A model generated the notes under the pieces. That model worked only from the letters and a program-made list of their open reading frames with translations. It searched no databases and was not told the origin of the DNA. Shown here in pieces: positions 25,401 through 35,700 of a stretch of 64,000 bases of DNA. Both the position numbers and the translations under genes were made by a program. The stretch is from Paracyclopina nana (lineage: Eukaryota; Arthropoda; Copepoda; Cyclopoida; Cyclopettidae): NCBI GenBank assembly GCA_019096065.1, contig JAGUCH010000007.1:3742501-3806500 (forward strand), given 5' to 3'. Within the stretch, counting starts at the first letter, position 1. Every line of letters starts with the position of its first letter.

Positions 25401-26933
25401 TGGTGAGCCAATTTGAACGAGATGTGATTTTTCTTCCATTTTCTTTATTGGTTCTCACAAACTCCATTTTTTATCTCTAGTAACGTCAATTCTGCGGCGA
25501 TGATGAACAAAAATACGGGTCACATCTCGGTACGGGATCCTGGAGATTACTTCCTCACATTTACTGCCAACATGGTTTCGGTCAACTCACAGGCAATTTG
25601 GTGCGCTATCTACAAGCAGAGTCCTGGCAGTGACGGATGGCAAGTTTTGGGTGAGTACTTAGCTTGAATACATGCATTTTTTCATGCATGCGTGAGGCTG
25701 TAAGTGAAAGGTGGGGAATTTTTGGGAGCTGCATAGGGAAGGAAAATAGACAAGGGAGGGAGAGTGACTATAAACAGGGTGAGAGGGAGGTAGTTTCATA
25801 GGATAAAGCGGAGCGAGAGTTGGCTTTTTATTAAGAGTGGGAGAGAGTAACAACAAACAGGGTGGGCGGGAGGTAGATACATGAGAGGGCGGCAATGTGC
25901 GTTAGAGTTTGCTCATTAATAAGAGTGGGAGAGAGAGTAACAATAAACAGGGTGGGCGGGAGGTAGATACATGAGAGGGTGGCAATGTGCGGTAGAGCTT
26001 GCTTATTATTAAGAGTGGGAGAGAGAGTAACAACAAACAGGGTGGGCGGGAGGTAGATACATGAGAGGGTGGCAATGCGCGTTAGAGTTTGCTCATTAAT
26101 AAGAGTGGGAGAGAGAGTAACAATAAACAGGGTGGGCGGGAGGTAGATACATGAGAGGGTGGCAATGTGCGGTAGAGCTTGCTTATTATTAAGAGTGGGA
26201 GAGAGAGTAACAACAAACAGGGTGGGCGGGAGGTAGATACATGAGAGGGTGGCAATGCGCGGTAGAGCTTGCTTATTATTAAGAGTGGGAGAGAGAGTAA
26301 CAATAAACAGGGTGGGCGGGAGGTAGATACCTTAGTGTACGGCAATGTGCGGGAGAGTTCGCTAATTATTGAAAGGGGGAGAGAGAGTATCAATAAACAG
26401 GGTGGGCGGGAGGTAGATACCTAAGAGGGCGCGGCAATGTGCGGGAGAGTTCGCGCTAATTATTGAAAGGGGGAGAGAGAGTATCAATAAACAGGGTGAG
26501 CGAGAGGCAGTGAACTGAACGGGAGGCAGAAAGCGGGAACAAAGCTTATGATCGGATAAAGCGAACGGAGAGTTGGCTTATTATTAAAAGGGGGAGAGAG
26601 TGTTACAATAAATAGGGTGGGCGGGAGTAGGTAAACTGGCAAGGCGGCCGATGAAAATGTGACGAAAATACAGAACAAATAGCCAATATGTTTTTATTTT
26701 ATTTAGGAATGATCAATAATTACCAGCGTGATGCCGGTGATGAAGATGACCGTGATTCCGGCACGATCAGCCTTATCGCATCACTGAAGGAAGGCGACCA
26801 AGTTTGGGTGGAATGGAGAGGTTACGGGGACTCCTTTTTGTACAGCAATCCCTATAGACTGATCACCTTCAGTGGGTTTTTGGTGAACAGCGCAGTTGTC
26901 CAGCAGGACGATGACTCAAGGTTAATTAGTTAA
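22500..26933 (+). CDS. Secreted giant coiled-coil protein with C-terminal C1q domain
   Basis: Three exons (22500-25402, 25481-25650, 26707-26933) give 1099 aa. A signal peptide (MRKLIFVICALHSVLA) is followed by ~930 residues of heptad-rich coiled coil, with no collagen repeats and many N-x-S/T glycosylation sites. The end is a C1q domain split over the three exons: NVNSAAMMNKNTGHISV, GDYFLTFTANMV, then GDQVWVEW and SFLYSNPYRLITFSGFLV, the classic last strands of the C1q fold. The plan resembles EMILIN/multimerin or C1q-like lectins: an oligomeric extracellular protein built on a long stalk with a trimeric globular head. Nearly the whole stalk is one 2.9-kb exon. Ligand and pathway are unknown. 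Confidence 0.85.
25735..26660. repeat. 90-bp tandem minisatellite in a C1q-gene intron
   Basis: The block beginning AAGAGTGGGAGAGAGAG recurs at 25921, 26011, 26101, 26191 and 26281, exactly 90 bp apart, with diverged copies before and after (about ten in all). Neighbouring copies alternate between two variants (GTTAGAGTTTGCTCATTAAT and GGTAGAGCTTGCTTATTATT), hinting at a 180-bp higher-order unit. Both edges contain GGATAAAGCG. The plus strand is purine and G rich. Confidence 0.95.
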
Positions 26934-27200
26934 TTTATGCTACGCGACACATTTATTCTTCAATATTAGCAAAACAGTAACGGAAATTCAACAATTGGAA
27001 CTGTATAATTTTAATATGCAGATGAGAGTTGGTTTTGACACTCGGTGCTTGCGCTCGTGAGTATCGGCTCAAAAAAAAGTGATGTCAATAGTTGTGCTCA
27101 AAATCTTTTCGTGGCAGAAGTAGCAACCACTTCTGCGGTGATGGTGGTGTTCAAGTCAAGTCGAGGAAAACCCAAATCCGGATCGTTTAACAGTCATGAT

Positions 27201-29326
27201 TTACAAGGACTTGCCTTGTCCCCAGGTGCACTGGCCCAAGATCTCGTAGAGGTCCAAAGTCATGGTCTTCTGGTTGATCAAGTTCTCAACCTCGGCCTTC
27301 ATTTCAGAGGGCAAAATCCTCATGAGGGTCTTGGAAGCGAACCTATACTTGGCCCTCTTCTTGTGGTCACCTAAAAGATGTTCCTTAGTGCATTTTCGAA
27401 ATTTCTAGGCAATTTACGTCATACCTTGTGGCATGTCCTTGAAGAGGTTGTGTCCGGTCAAGTAGATGTCGTGGATGATCTTGCCAAGGTTCTTCTTGAA
27501 GTCAGTGTTGGCCAAGTTCTGCAGATTGTCCAAAGCGTCCTGGGGAATGTCTCTCTCCCATTGGAGCTTGCCTACACCGAATTCCTTTTGAATATTCAGC
27601 TTTTGGCTACTATAAGCATAAACATACCCTTGCCCTCCTCGCAGATGGTTTTCAAGTTGGGATTCTCGGCGATCCATTGGACGAAAGTCTTCCTCACCTT
27701 CAAGTTCTCAGTGGGAGTGGACACTAATAGTTATAAAAATCATAAATGTTATAAGCATGAAGTATGAATAGAGTCGCCACCTTTGCCACCGGAGAGGGAA
27801 AAGGCCTTTTTCTCCTCATCTGAAATTCCGTCCTTGGCCACCTTGCTCTGGTCACGAAGGTAGGCGGTGAAGCAGATGAGGTAAAAGTACTTTTGAATGT
27901 TGTCCATGATTTTGGTCTTGAGGAAAGCCTGAGCGGCGTCGTCCATGATCTCGTAGCTCAGCTTGGACTCGGCAATGTTCTCACGCAGTTGCTTGATGCC
28001 AGTTCCCTTGGGAGGTGGTCCGTTCTTGTCGATGACCTTGTCGCACTCACGCTTGGCAGCCTTAAAAATATATACTGAATAAATGGCGTTTTAGATCATT
28101 TTAAGTAGCTATTACAGCTCCGTCGGGGAGAGCAGCCACGAGCTCCTTGACAACCTCGAACTCGCCACGGAAGAGCGCATCCTTGCTCTTGTCAATTTCG
28201 TACTTGTCCATGCGGAGCAGATCCAGGTTGACTCCGGGGACGGTTTCAATGAGTCCCTCGTAGGAGGCGGACAATTGGAACTCACGGAAGAGGCAAGCGC
28301 ACACACATCCAGTTGTGGAGCGAGACAAGCCAACCTGATAAGAATCATCGATTCCATTAGAAATTGCATTTGCATTATTGTTATTTAGGCAGCTCCGTGA
28401 TTGCTGATATGTAGCTACTACGTATATAATTCCCAAAAAACAATGGGAGGCCTTGAACTGATGCCAGAAAGGACAACATATCTTATTCAGCTTTCGTGTG
28501 TGTCTATGTTTGGACCATGTCCAGATATCGGTCAGCTTGCCATCAATGCTTCGTTGACTATACACGAAGTAGCTTTCCTGCGCGCATTCCAACACCAAAT
28601 TAAAGCTCTCAATTGGCCGCGGCGGAACAACTACGACCAAAATAGCCTTACCATGCAATTAACAATGACTGGGCAGTTGACGTTGGTTCCCAAGAGAGCA
28701 TTGCAGAGGGTGTCAAAGTCAGCATCGGTGGGAGACGCGGAGTTGCACACAGGGATGCGATTATGGGTGAGGCCGGGGAAGATGGCTTTCACGCCCTCAA
28801 TGACGTCGTGCAAGCTCACGATCTCCTGAACTTCGATCTCGCTCTCCTTCTTGTTGACATCGACCACTTTGATCTTGCCACCGTTCTCTTCGGCCCTCTT
28901 CTTGAGCACCTTGACGAACTCCTCCTCGTCGGCCTTCACGCTGGCCCCTACGAACAAAGTTCTCTGTAAAAATCATCAATAGATGATGGTAAATGGGCAT
29001 TTCTTACTGGTCACGTTGCCAAGCTCGGCATACTCGCCAATCTTGCCCGGGGGCCTGGCGCAAATGGGGTTTCCATTGACGTAGACAATCGCCTCTTGCC
29101 TCATGTTGAGCCAGACAATGGGTCCGTCCTTGGGCCACTTGTCTCCAATGGCCTTTTCGATGGCCTTGACGAAGCCGTCCTTGGTGGGCTGGCCGCAGCA
29201 GTACACCTTGTACCCAGGCACGCGGCGGAAGTTGGGGACGCCTTCCACCTTGTCGGGCAGCTTCTGGATCTTCTCAAAGTGATCCTGCATGGCAATGCTC
29301 TTCCATACCTCGGGGTTCTCCGGCAT
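27201..29326 (-). CDS. Paladin/phytase-type cysteine phosphatase-like protein
   Basis: Seven exons (29326-29015, 28963-28652, 28334-28116, 28060-27781, 27723-27628, 27571-27425, 27370-27201) give ~511 aa. The N-terminal part (FRRVPGYKVYCCGQPTKDGF, then WLNMRQEAIVYVNGNPICAR) is the hallmark of the paladin/inositol-polyphosphatase branch of PTP-like proteins. The active-site loop NCMVGLSRSTTG has the CX5R form with both Cys and Arg, so catalysis is possible. An intron falls inside this loop, just after CM. Vertebrate paladin carries two such domains; here there is one plus an alpha-helical tail. The first junction is uncertain: the best donor (GTAAGA at 29007) would break the frame, and only a weaker GTGACC donor at 29014 keeps it. 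Substrate unknown. Confidence 0.75.
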
Positions 29327-29704
29327 CTTGGCGGCTGTGTTGTTCAAAAAGCTACGACAATGAGATATCTGCCAGCTCAGGCGATCTGGAGACAACTGAA
29401 TGCTTGAGCAAAGGAGCCGAGACAAGGACGATTTTACTGCATATTTTTAGACGAAAGCAGCAAGTTGTCCAGAGTGGTGATATTCGACCTGTGCTGCAGC
29501 AGTTGTAGCAGCTTTCTTGACATGTCACACCACGCTATATGGAGCGGTTGCCAACAAGGCTGCCCAGATCTGACTTACGCACTATGCTACATATGTAATA
29601 CTACTTAGTTTTTGAAAGCCATTTTGCCCAGGCAAGGCCAACAACACATCATCCTGCCTCACTTTTTTCGGCTGTGCGTGTGTGTGTATTTTAAGTACTT
29701 AATT

Positions 29705-31360
29705 TCATAATGGATCCAGAGCGCAGAAAACGAATGCCTCGCCACTCCGCAAGTCGTTGTCGAGCACCGAGACGATGGCTGCCTTGATGCTACGATGCTT
29801 CTTCAAATTGATGTCGTGGGATGAGAAAGAAATTGTTGGCTCGGATGTGGAGAATTCACCCAGGAAATCGTTGCTCGCAGATGCCCCCTCGTAAGACTCA
29901 GCCTCGATGAGTATCTCGTAGATGACTCTGTCATGGGGGATAAATTCCAGATTAAGTGGGGGGTGCCACTCGATTGAAACGAGAACCGGTCCGCGATCCG
30001 CTTCAACTCGACATTTTCCATTGAATACTGGAGAAGGAATCAGCCATTCGTCCCTGTCTTCAAACTCAAGCTCGTTAATTGGAGCCTTCATATCAGAGAC
30101 AAACGCTTCAAAAGCCATCACGAAATCCGAGATCCCGACGGTGGTCACTTGGTCAAGCTTGTATGTCAATGCTGGATCGTTGCAGCAAAGCACTGCTCCA
30201 ACGTAGTCCATTTTTCGGATGGCTTGAGCAGTGTCAGCATCCAGGTGAGACAGGATTTCCTCGCCCATTTTGCCAGGCTCTGACAGCGATCTGTCAAAAT
30301 TGATCCATGAGGAGTACCTGATCTTTCGGATGTCAGCCAGCCCCGCGACGTGAGAAAGCGAGGATTGATCGAGGCCGAATGGAAACAGCTCGAGCAATCC
30401 AGATGTCTTTGGCAAGAACAAGCTCAAGATGTTGTACGGGTCATGAAAGCCAACCAGGATGTTGGCATGACACACCTGTCGGATTAGATCAGGTGTCGAC
30501 ATCTGAGAAGGCTTGAGCAACGTCACCTTCATCTTGTATTTCTCCTCCAGGATCGATTTCACCTCGAGCGGATTCTTGAATTTCTCACTGGCGAAAATCA
30601 AGACTTCGTCATCATGATCTTGGGAATGTCGAGAATTTTCAATTCCCAACTGGTGAAGAGCAAAGCTCCGAAATTCCTCAATCAAGTGGGGACGCAGATT
30701 GATATCATGGATTGTTCTGCTGACAGAGCCAGAGTCAAATCCGTGATCATGCCAAAGACTCTCCGTTTCTAGGCCAACAGTAGCTTTTTTGAAGCAGAGC
30801 AGTTGATGTTCTCCGAAGTATGCCGAATATTTGGCCAAGTACATGATGTTGGGCAACAGAGCTTCATACAGGCTGGATTTCACCTCATCATCGAAAGCAA
30901 TTATATAGTCGTTCAAGCACTCACTCACGCTCTCTTTTTGGCACAGGTACTTCAGCGTTAAGTAGATGGGGAGCAAGTCATCGTGAAAAATGTGGAATGG
31001 GTCAAGTGGACGCCACCTTTTCACGACTAGTAGGGGAGTGTCCACAAATTCAATGTCATAATTGTCAGATGCACTTGTGGGCAAGCTGACATAGTTCAAG
31101 TAGAGATCACTCTTGCCAGCCACTGATGACAGCCTGACCAGCTTGACTTGCTCTCCAGGCTCATCGATGCCTGACATGACAGACTCATTTTTAGCATGGA
31201 AAAACAAGAACTGGGCATGGAAGGGAGAGTAGCACAAATTGGTGAAAGTGCAATGTCTATGATCCTGGTGAGATCCGTGACACCAAGCTGAGCTTGCTAT
31301 GGATTGGCCGGTCTTGGCCAAAGACAATAAAATAGCCAATCTCAATATTACATGAGCCAT
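29705..31360 (-). CDS. POMGNT2: POMGNT2-like protein O-mannose beta-1,4-GlcNAc transferase
   Basis: A single-exon gene of 551 aa. MAHVILRLAILLSLA forms an N-terminal signal-anchor. The luminal part begins with CHGSHQDHRHCTFTNLCYSP and contains the GT61 motif region VKRWRPLDPFHIFHDDLLP and GFHDPYNILSLFLPKTSG, ending in a FN3 module (~440-551), as in POMGNT2. The family adds GlcNAc to O-mannose of dystroglycan in the endoplasmic reticulum, the first step toward matriglycan. Its start codon lies one base after the stop of ANAPC13 on the same strand, so it is either translated from a shared mRNA or transcribed from a promoter inside ANAPC13. It has no introns, unlike its neighbours, which could indicate a retroposed origin. 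Confidence 0.85.
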   Translation of the reverse strand: MAHVILRLAILLSLAKTGQSIASSAWCHGSHQDHRHCTFTNLCYSPFHAQFLFFHAKNESVMSGIDEPGEQVKLVRLSSVAGKSDLYLNYVSLPTSASDNYDIEFVDTPLLVVKRWRPLDPFHIFHDDLLPIYLTLKYLCQKESVSECLNDYIIAFDDEVKSSLYEALLPNIMYLAKYSAYFGEHQLLCFKKATVGLETESLWHDHGFDSGSVSRTIHDINLRPHLIEEFRSFALHQLGIENSRHSQDHDDEVLIFASEKFKNPLEVKSILEEKYKMKVTLLKPSQMSTPDLIRQVCHANILVGFHDPYNILSLFLPKTSGLLELFPFGLDQSSLSHVAGLADIRKIRYSSWINFDRSLSEPGKMGEEILSHLDADTAQAIRKMDYVGAVLCCNDPALTYKLDQVTTVGISDFVMAFEAFVSDMKAPINELEFEDRDEWLIPSPVFNGKCRVEADRGPVLVSIEWHPPLNLEFIPHDRVIYEILIEAESYEGASASNDFLGEFSTSEPTISFSSHDINLKKHRSIKAAIVSVLDNDLRSGEAFVFCALDPL

Positions 31361-31361
31361 T

Positions 31362-31699
31362 TCAGTTGCCAGTAGTGATGTTGGATTCCGCAAGAGCTCC
31401 AAGGGCCAAATCAGTCCACTTGTTTTCTTGCTCCCTAACACTCTCTCCAGAGTTACCATTGTCAGCCTCTGGATCTGGGAGTTCACTCAACGGAACTGCA
31501 ATGTCTTCCTCAGGCAGTTTGTCCTGAAAAAAATCAAAGTGCCATAAGTTGCATGTCAACGAAAAATGAACAAGTATATTTACCTTTCTCCAGGCATCAT
31601 CAACAATGTCTAATAAACGTCCATCAACTTGAGCCTGAGAATAATTATTTGAAAAGAAATCAATATTGGTCTAAAACATAGAATTACCTGGCTGTCCAT
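31362..31699 (-). CDS. ANAPC13: Anaphase-promoting complex subunit 13 (APC13)
   Basis: Three exons (31699-31688, 31634-31584, 31523-31362) give 74 aa, the same length as human APC13, and the sequence is clearly orthologous: VDGRLLDIVDDAWRKDKLPE, VPLSELPDPEADNGN, then SVREQENKWTDLAL and the terminal TGN. APC13 is a small extended subunit that stabilises the TPR arm of the cell-cycle ubiquitin ligase APC/C. The first exon is only 12 nt. The stop TGA is followed by one A and then the ATG of POMGNT2. Confidence 0.97.
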
Positions 31700-31805
31700 T
31701 GTGCAAAAAAGCTGAGAAAATCGATTTTTCAAGTTTTGTTTACTTTTCGGCAGAAATCGCAAGAATTATTCAACAAAATCACTAAACCTTTCCTGAAAAA
31801 AAGCT

Positions 31806-32225
31806 CTATTCTTGCTCAAGCTTGTCAAGACCTTCATCCAAGTCATTCAGAACGTACTGTCTTTCACTCTGAGGGATTTTGAATACGTTGGAAGCTAGTC
31901 CATCGTAAACTTGACCTCCGAGGTCATTTTGAAGCCTCTCCTCTGGAGTCTCATCCCTGGCCAAATCACGCTGCTCTTGATTCAGGTATTTTAATGTTGC
32001 TTGTTGAATGTGACGTTCGCTAAGAAGGCCTTTGGAAGTTAACATATTGAGGCCTTTGGAAAGTAGTTCTTCATTTTTCATCCTTGAGAAGACGTCAGCA
32101 AAGACAAAACAAATTGTTTTTTCATGAGTCCAATCTTTGGGAGGGTTGGGAGGACCTTGAGTTAGAGTTGCATTGGTCAAATTTGGGTCTTTGTTGCTAT
32201 CTTTATGTCCCAGATTCCCAGCCAT
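31806..32225 (-). CDS. Unrecognised 139-aa protein
   Basis: A single open frame from an ATG at 32225, MAGNLGHKDSNKDPN, soluble and mostly helical, without signal peptide or membrane segment. The central part (KTICFVFADVFSRMKNEELL, then LSERHIQQATLKYLNQEQRD) looks like two packed helices, and the end is acidic (LNDLDEGLDKLEQE). I do not recognise the family. It lies 106 bp upstream of ANAPC13 on the same strand, so the two could be co-expressed. It is judged real from its even amino-acid composition, clean start and position. Confidence 0.6.
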   Translation of the reverse strand: MAGNLGHKDSNKDPNLTNATLTQGPPNPPKDWTHEKTICFVFADVFSRMKNEELLSKGLNMLTSKGLLSERHIQQATLKYLNQEQRDLARDETPEERLQNDLGGQVYDGLASNVFKIPQSERQYVLNDLDEGLDKLEQE

Positions 32226-32733
32226 TTTCTTTTATTTGGCCACAATCAGCCTCGCGTTTTCAATTTTAAAATTTTTTTAATGCTGCAATTTGGCGGCAAA
32301 AAAGAACAACAAACATTTATTTCCTCTTCCCGTAAAAGCTAAAAAATACACGTGGGAGCTCTAGCATAAATATTTTTTTGTAAACACCTATGAAAACATG
32401 GCATAGTGATGATTTATAATCATTGTAATGTGTCACGTGCCGAATTCTCGGCCCATGGCGAATTTTGCACTTATAAATGTGGGAAAATAGCACGGTTTAT
32501 TATGCCTCATGAACAGTAGGAGTTGCCTTGAGCCACAACAAGAGAGAAATTTCGTCACCGATACATTTTCATGCTGAAAATGGAAACTTCAAGCATAGAA
32601 TGATTATCATCTTTTTTATTCATTCATTTTTGAAATTGTGAGTAATGTTTTTTTTAGATTTTGGTGAATCTTTTATTTTTTAACTACCAAAAGCCACCCA
32701 TTGCTTGAAATTGAAGCGAGTCATTTAATATAA
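32226..32733. other. Intergenic spacer
   Basis: AT-rich gap between the start of the 139-aa gene and the end of the DEG/ENaC gene. No coding signal seen. Confidence 0.4.
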
Positions 32734-35700
32734 TTAACCTACAACCAGGTTGTATGCACATCTCCAGGAGTAGAAAATTATTTCAATTATGCTTAGGAGG
32801 CTGAATCCTGTGAACAATCCCATTGTGCCGCCTTAAATGAAAAATAAGAGCTCAAAGAAATTGTAAGCGTGGAATAGCCATGAATTTCGATGGCTTATGA
32901 CAGGAAAATGGTAACTGAAAGTCTAGTCTTGGAATTGCTCAGGTATAATCTACCAGTAATCTGAGTAACTTACCAATAGCTCCAATTCTGTCAATTAGAG
33001 TCACCCTTACGTCTTGAATCATTTTTAGAGCAGTTATCCTGGATAATTGAAACTTCAGAATGGTCACTTCGTCATATAAGAGTCTATGGCAAGTCTGCTG
33101 AACATTAGAAAAATTTACTCCGATCCTATCTACCAAGCTATTTTGTTCCATTGCATTGTGGTAAATTAGAGGATCCTTTCCCATGGTCCCGATCAGGTCC
33201 TTGATGTAAATCTGTCCCATTTCCAAGGTATCTTCACAATGGTCCAACATCAAATAATTTGGCTGCATAGACTGCTCAAGAGCAACCTGATACAAGGTGC
33301 AAGATGGTAAACAGTTACAAAATAAAGCTTTATGAGTCATGTTGGTCAAGGCAATCTTTGAAAAACACCTGGTATGGAAGCCATCACACACAGGAACATC
33401 CTCACTGAACATAGCCCTAACCTATAGATTAAAACATAACTTTGCTTTTGTTAAGACTGTTGCTCAATTTTTAATCATGAAATTATATAAATATTTAAAA
33501 AATACTGTTAATAATTAGACATTGTTAAGTAAAAAACTTTCACCATAGGTAAGTGCCATGGAACACAATTGCCACATTTTGTAATGGCATATTTGACCAT
33601 GCATTCAAATTCACAAGCTTCTTGGGTGTATTGCCTAAAAAAGATAGATGCATCAATAGAATGCTAGTTGCACTTTTACAAAGTGTACTTGAAAATTTCC
33701 ATGTCATCAGCTTCATGTCTATATCTACAATTCCTATCTTCTATTTGAAGACTCTGCAGAGAGTTTAAAGATCCTAATAGTGTTGGAGTCAATTTAAAAG
33801 TGATTTGTTGACCCATTTGGATGTCCTCTTTTGCATAAAAAGTGTTGAAAGGGGCATCAAACTCATTGACAGCAAAGTATATGATTGCTTCTTCATCATT
33901 ATGCCTGCCTCTAAATGGAGAAGTCAGGAACAATGTTTTAGAATCAACTACCACATCCAGGTCATAAATGTCTTTGAAAACTGAGCCATTGAAGTATTCA
34001 TTTTCATCTGGGTTAACCTCAAATATTGAGTTCATGAAGGCCAAGTGTTGAGTGTTCTAAAAAGTTTGATTTTCCATGTATCATACTATTTTAACCAAAT
34101 TATTGAACTTTCACCTTGAATATAGAATTAACAGGTGGAGCATTAATGGTTGCACAGATTCCTTCTGATGTCCAAAAAACTCTCATATCTTTATCTGAAC
34201 AGGGTAGTACATCTGCAATTCCTGGTACAGCACAATAAGGAGCAGTATTTGCTACATGGCCATGTAGCCCATAGTTTTTGCTGCCATCAAATCCCAAGAA
34301 ATTAGCCAAAACAGTGTGGTTGTTGAAGTAGTTAGGTATAGTGTACTTCATAACAACCATGAAGTACTCCAAGTTATCAGTGATGAGTTTAGCTATAAAA
34401 CCACAACATACAGGGGGCTTTGGTTCAGAGCATGGTGACTTAGCCCAACCAGAAATTTTCGCAATTTTTGACTTACTTTTGGGTCACTTTTGTTGTTGCT
34501 CAAAGTATCCACAATTTGTCAAATTTGTGTCAAATACCCGTGACGAAATAGCACCTTTTTGTTGAACTCAGTTTAGTCAGCGATCAAAGTGGAGTCTCAC
34601 AAAACCAGCATAAAAATTACACTTAAAACATCAACAAAATTGTACTCAAAAACCTAACAAATCAGTCATTATGTTACACCTACATATGTACTGATTGAGT
34701 CATAAAAACTGGGTAAGCGCTATGGCCAATTTGGCCTCAACCAGAAATTTTTGAAAATTTTGAAGAACTTCTGTGCGACTTTTTGGTAACACAGAAATCC
34801 CCCAATTTTGGCATTATCCATTAGGAAAAAGGTGCTAGGAATGAGAGTATCATTCAAAAATATTTAGATATTTGGCCAATAGATGGCTGACTTTGCAAGT
34901 CTATCTCACATCAGACAAGATGTGCTATTGTCCTTTTAGATGGGACTTGTGAGAGAGATATTATTTTTATCATACTTACTTCTCTAACTTACTGGCTTCT
35001 TGATTTGTTTTAAATATTTCATATTTCCATAATAATATTGAAAATAAAATTATTTTTACTTCAATACTAATTTAGTTTGGACCAAAAGCTATTAGCAATA
35101 TTTTTGAAACTCTCAATGGTTTGCAAAGTTGTAATTATAATTACTTTTAAATAAAATAGGTTTGATAGCAGAGCCATCTCTTAATAATTTGCTAAGCTAG
35201 AATTATAAATTCTTGAATTTTTCCTAAAGGTTAAGCAGGGCTTTTGTGACTTACATAAGAGTGACTCAAAGTGGGTAATTTGAGGCTGAAATCCATGACG
35301 AAAAGCATTTTTTGTGGAACTCAACTTCCAATTGAAAAAAAGTGTTGTGTTCAATTTGTGTGACTCAGAATTGGCTCAACCTTGAGTGACACAAGAGTAT
35401 GCTTAATTTGTGTGACACAAACATCAAAAAGCTCTGTTTTCAACGAAATTGTGTTCAGTTTGTGGAACATAAATGTTAAACATGTTTGTGTCAAACAAAC
35501 TTGTGTAAGGTTAGGTATAACTAAACTTCAACATATCTGTGGAATAAACAATATCTGCTGAGTTCAACAAAATTGTGCTCAATTTGTGATACACAAAAAA
35601 CAAACAAATCGGACACATGAAAATTGTGGCCGTTTTGGTTCGAAGTTCTCGAATGAAATTTCTGGTTGGGAGATGATGGATTTTGCTTTCCAAATTTAAT

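Noticed and set aside
25659-26678. Minus-strand frames with a 30-residue repeat (STSRPPCLLLLS...)
   Set aside because: The 90-bp minisatellite is a multiple of three, so any open frame through it repeats by necessity. It lies in a spliced intron.
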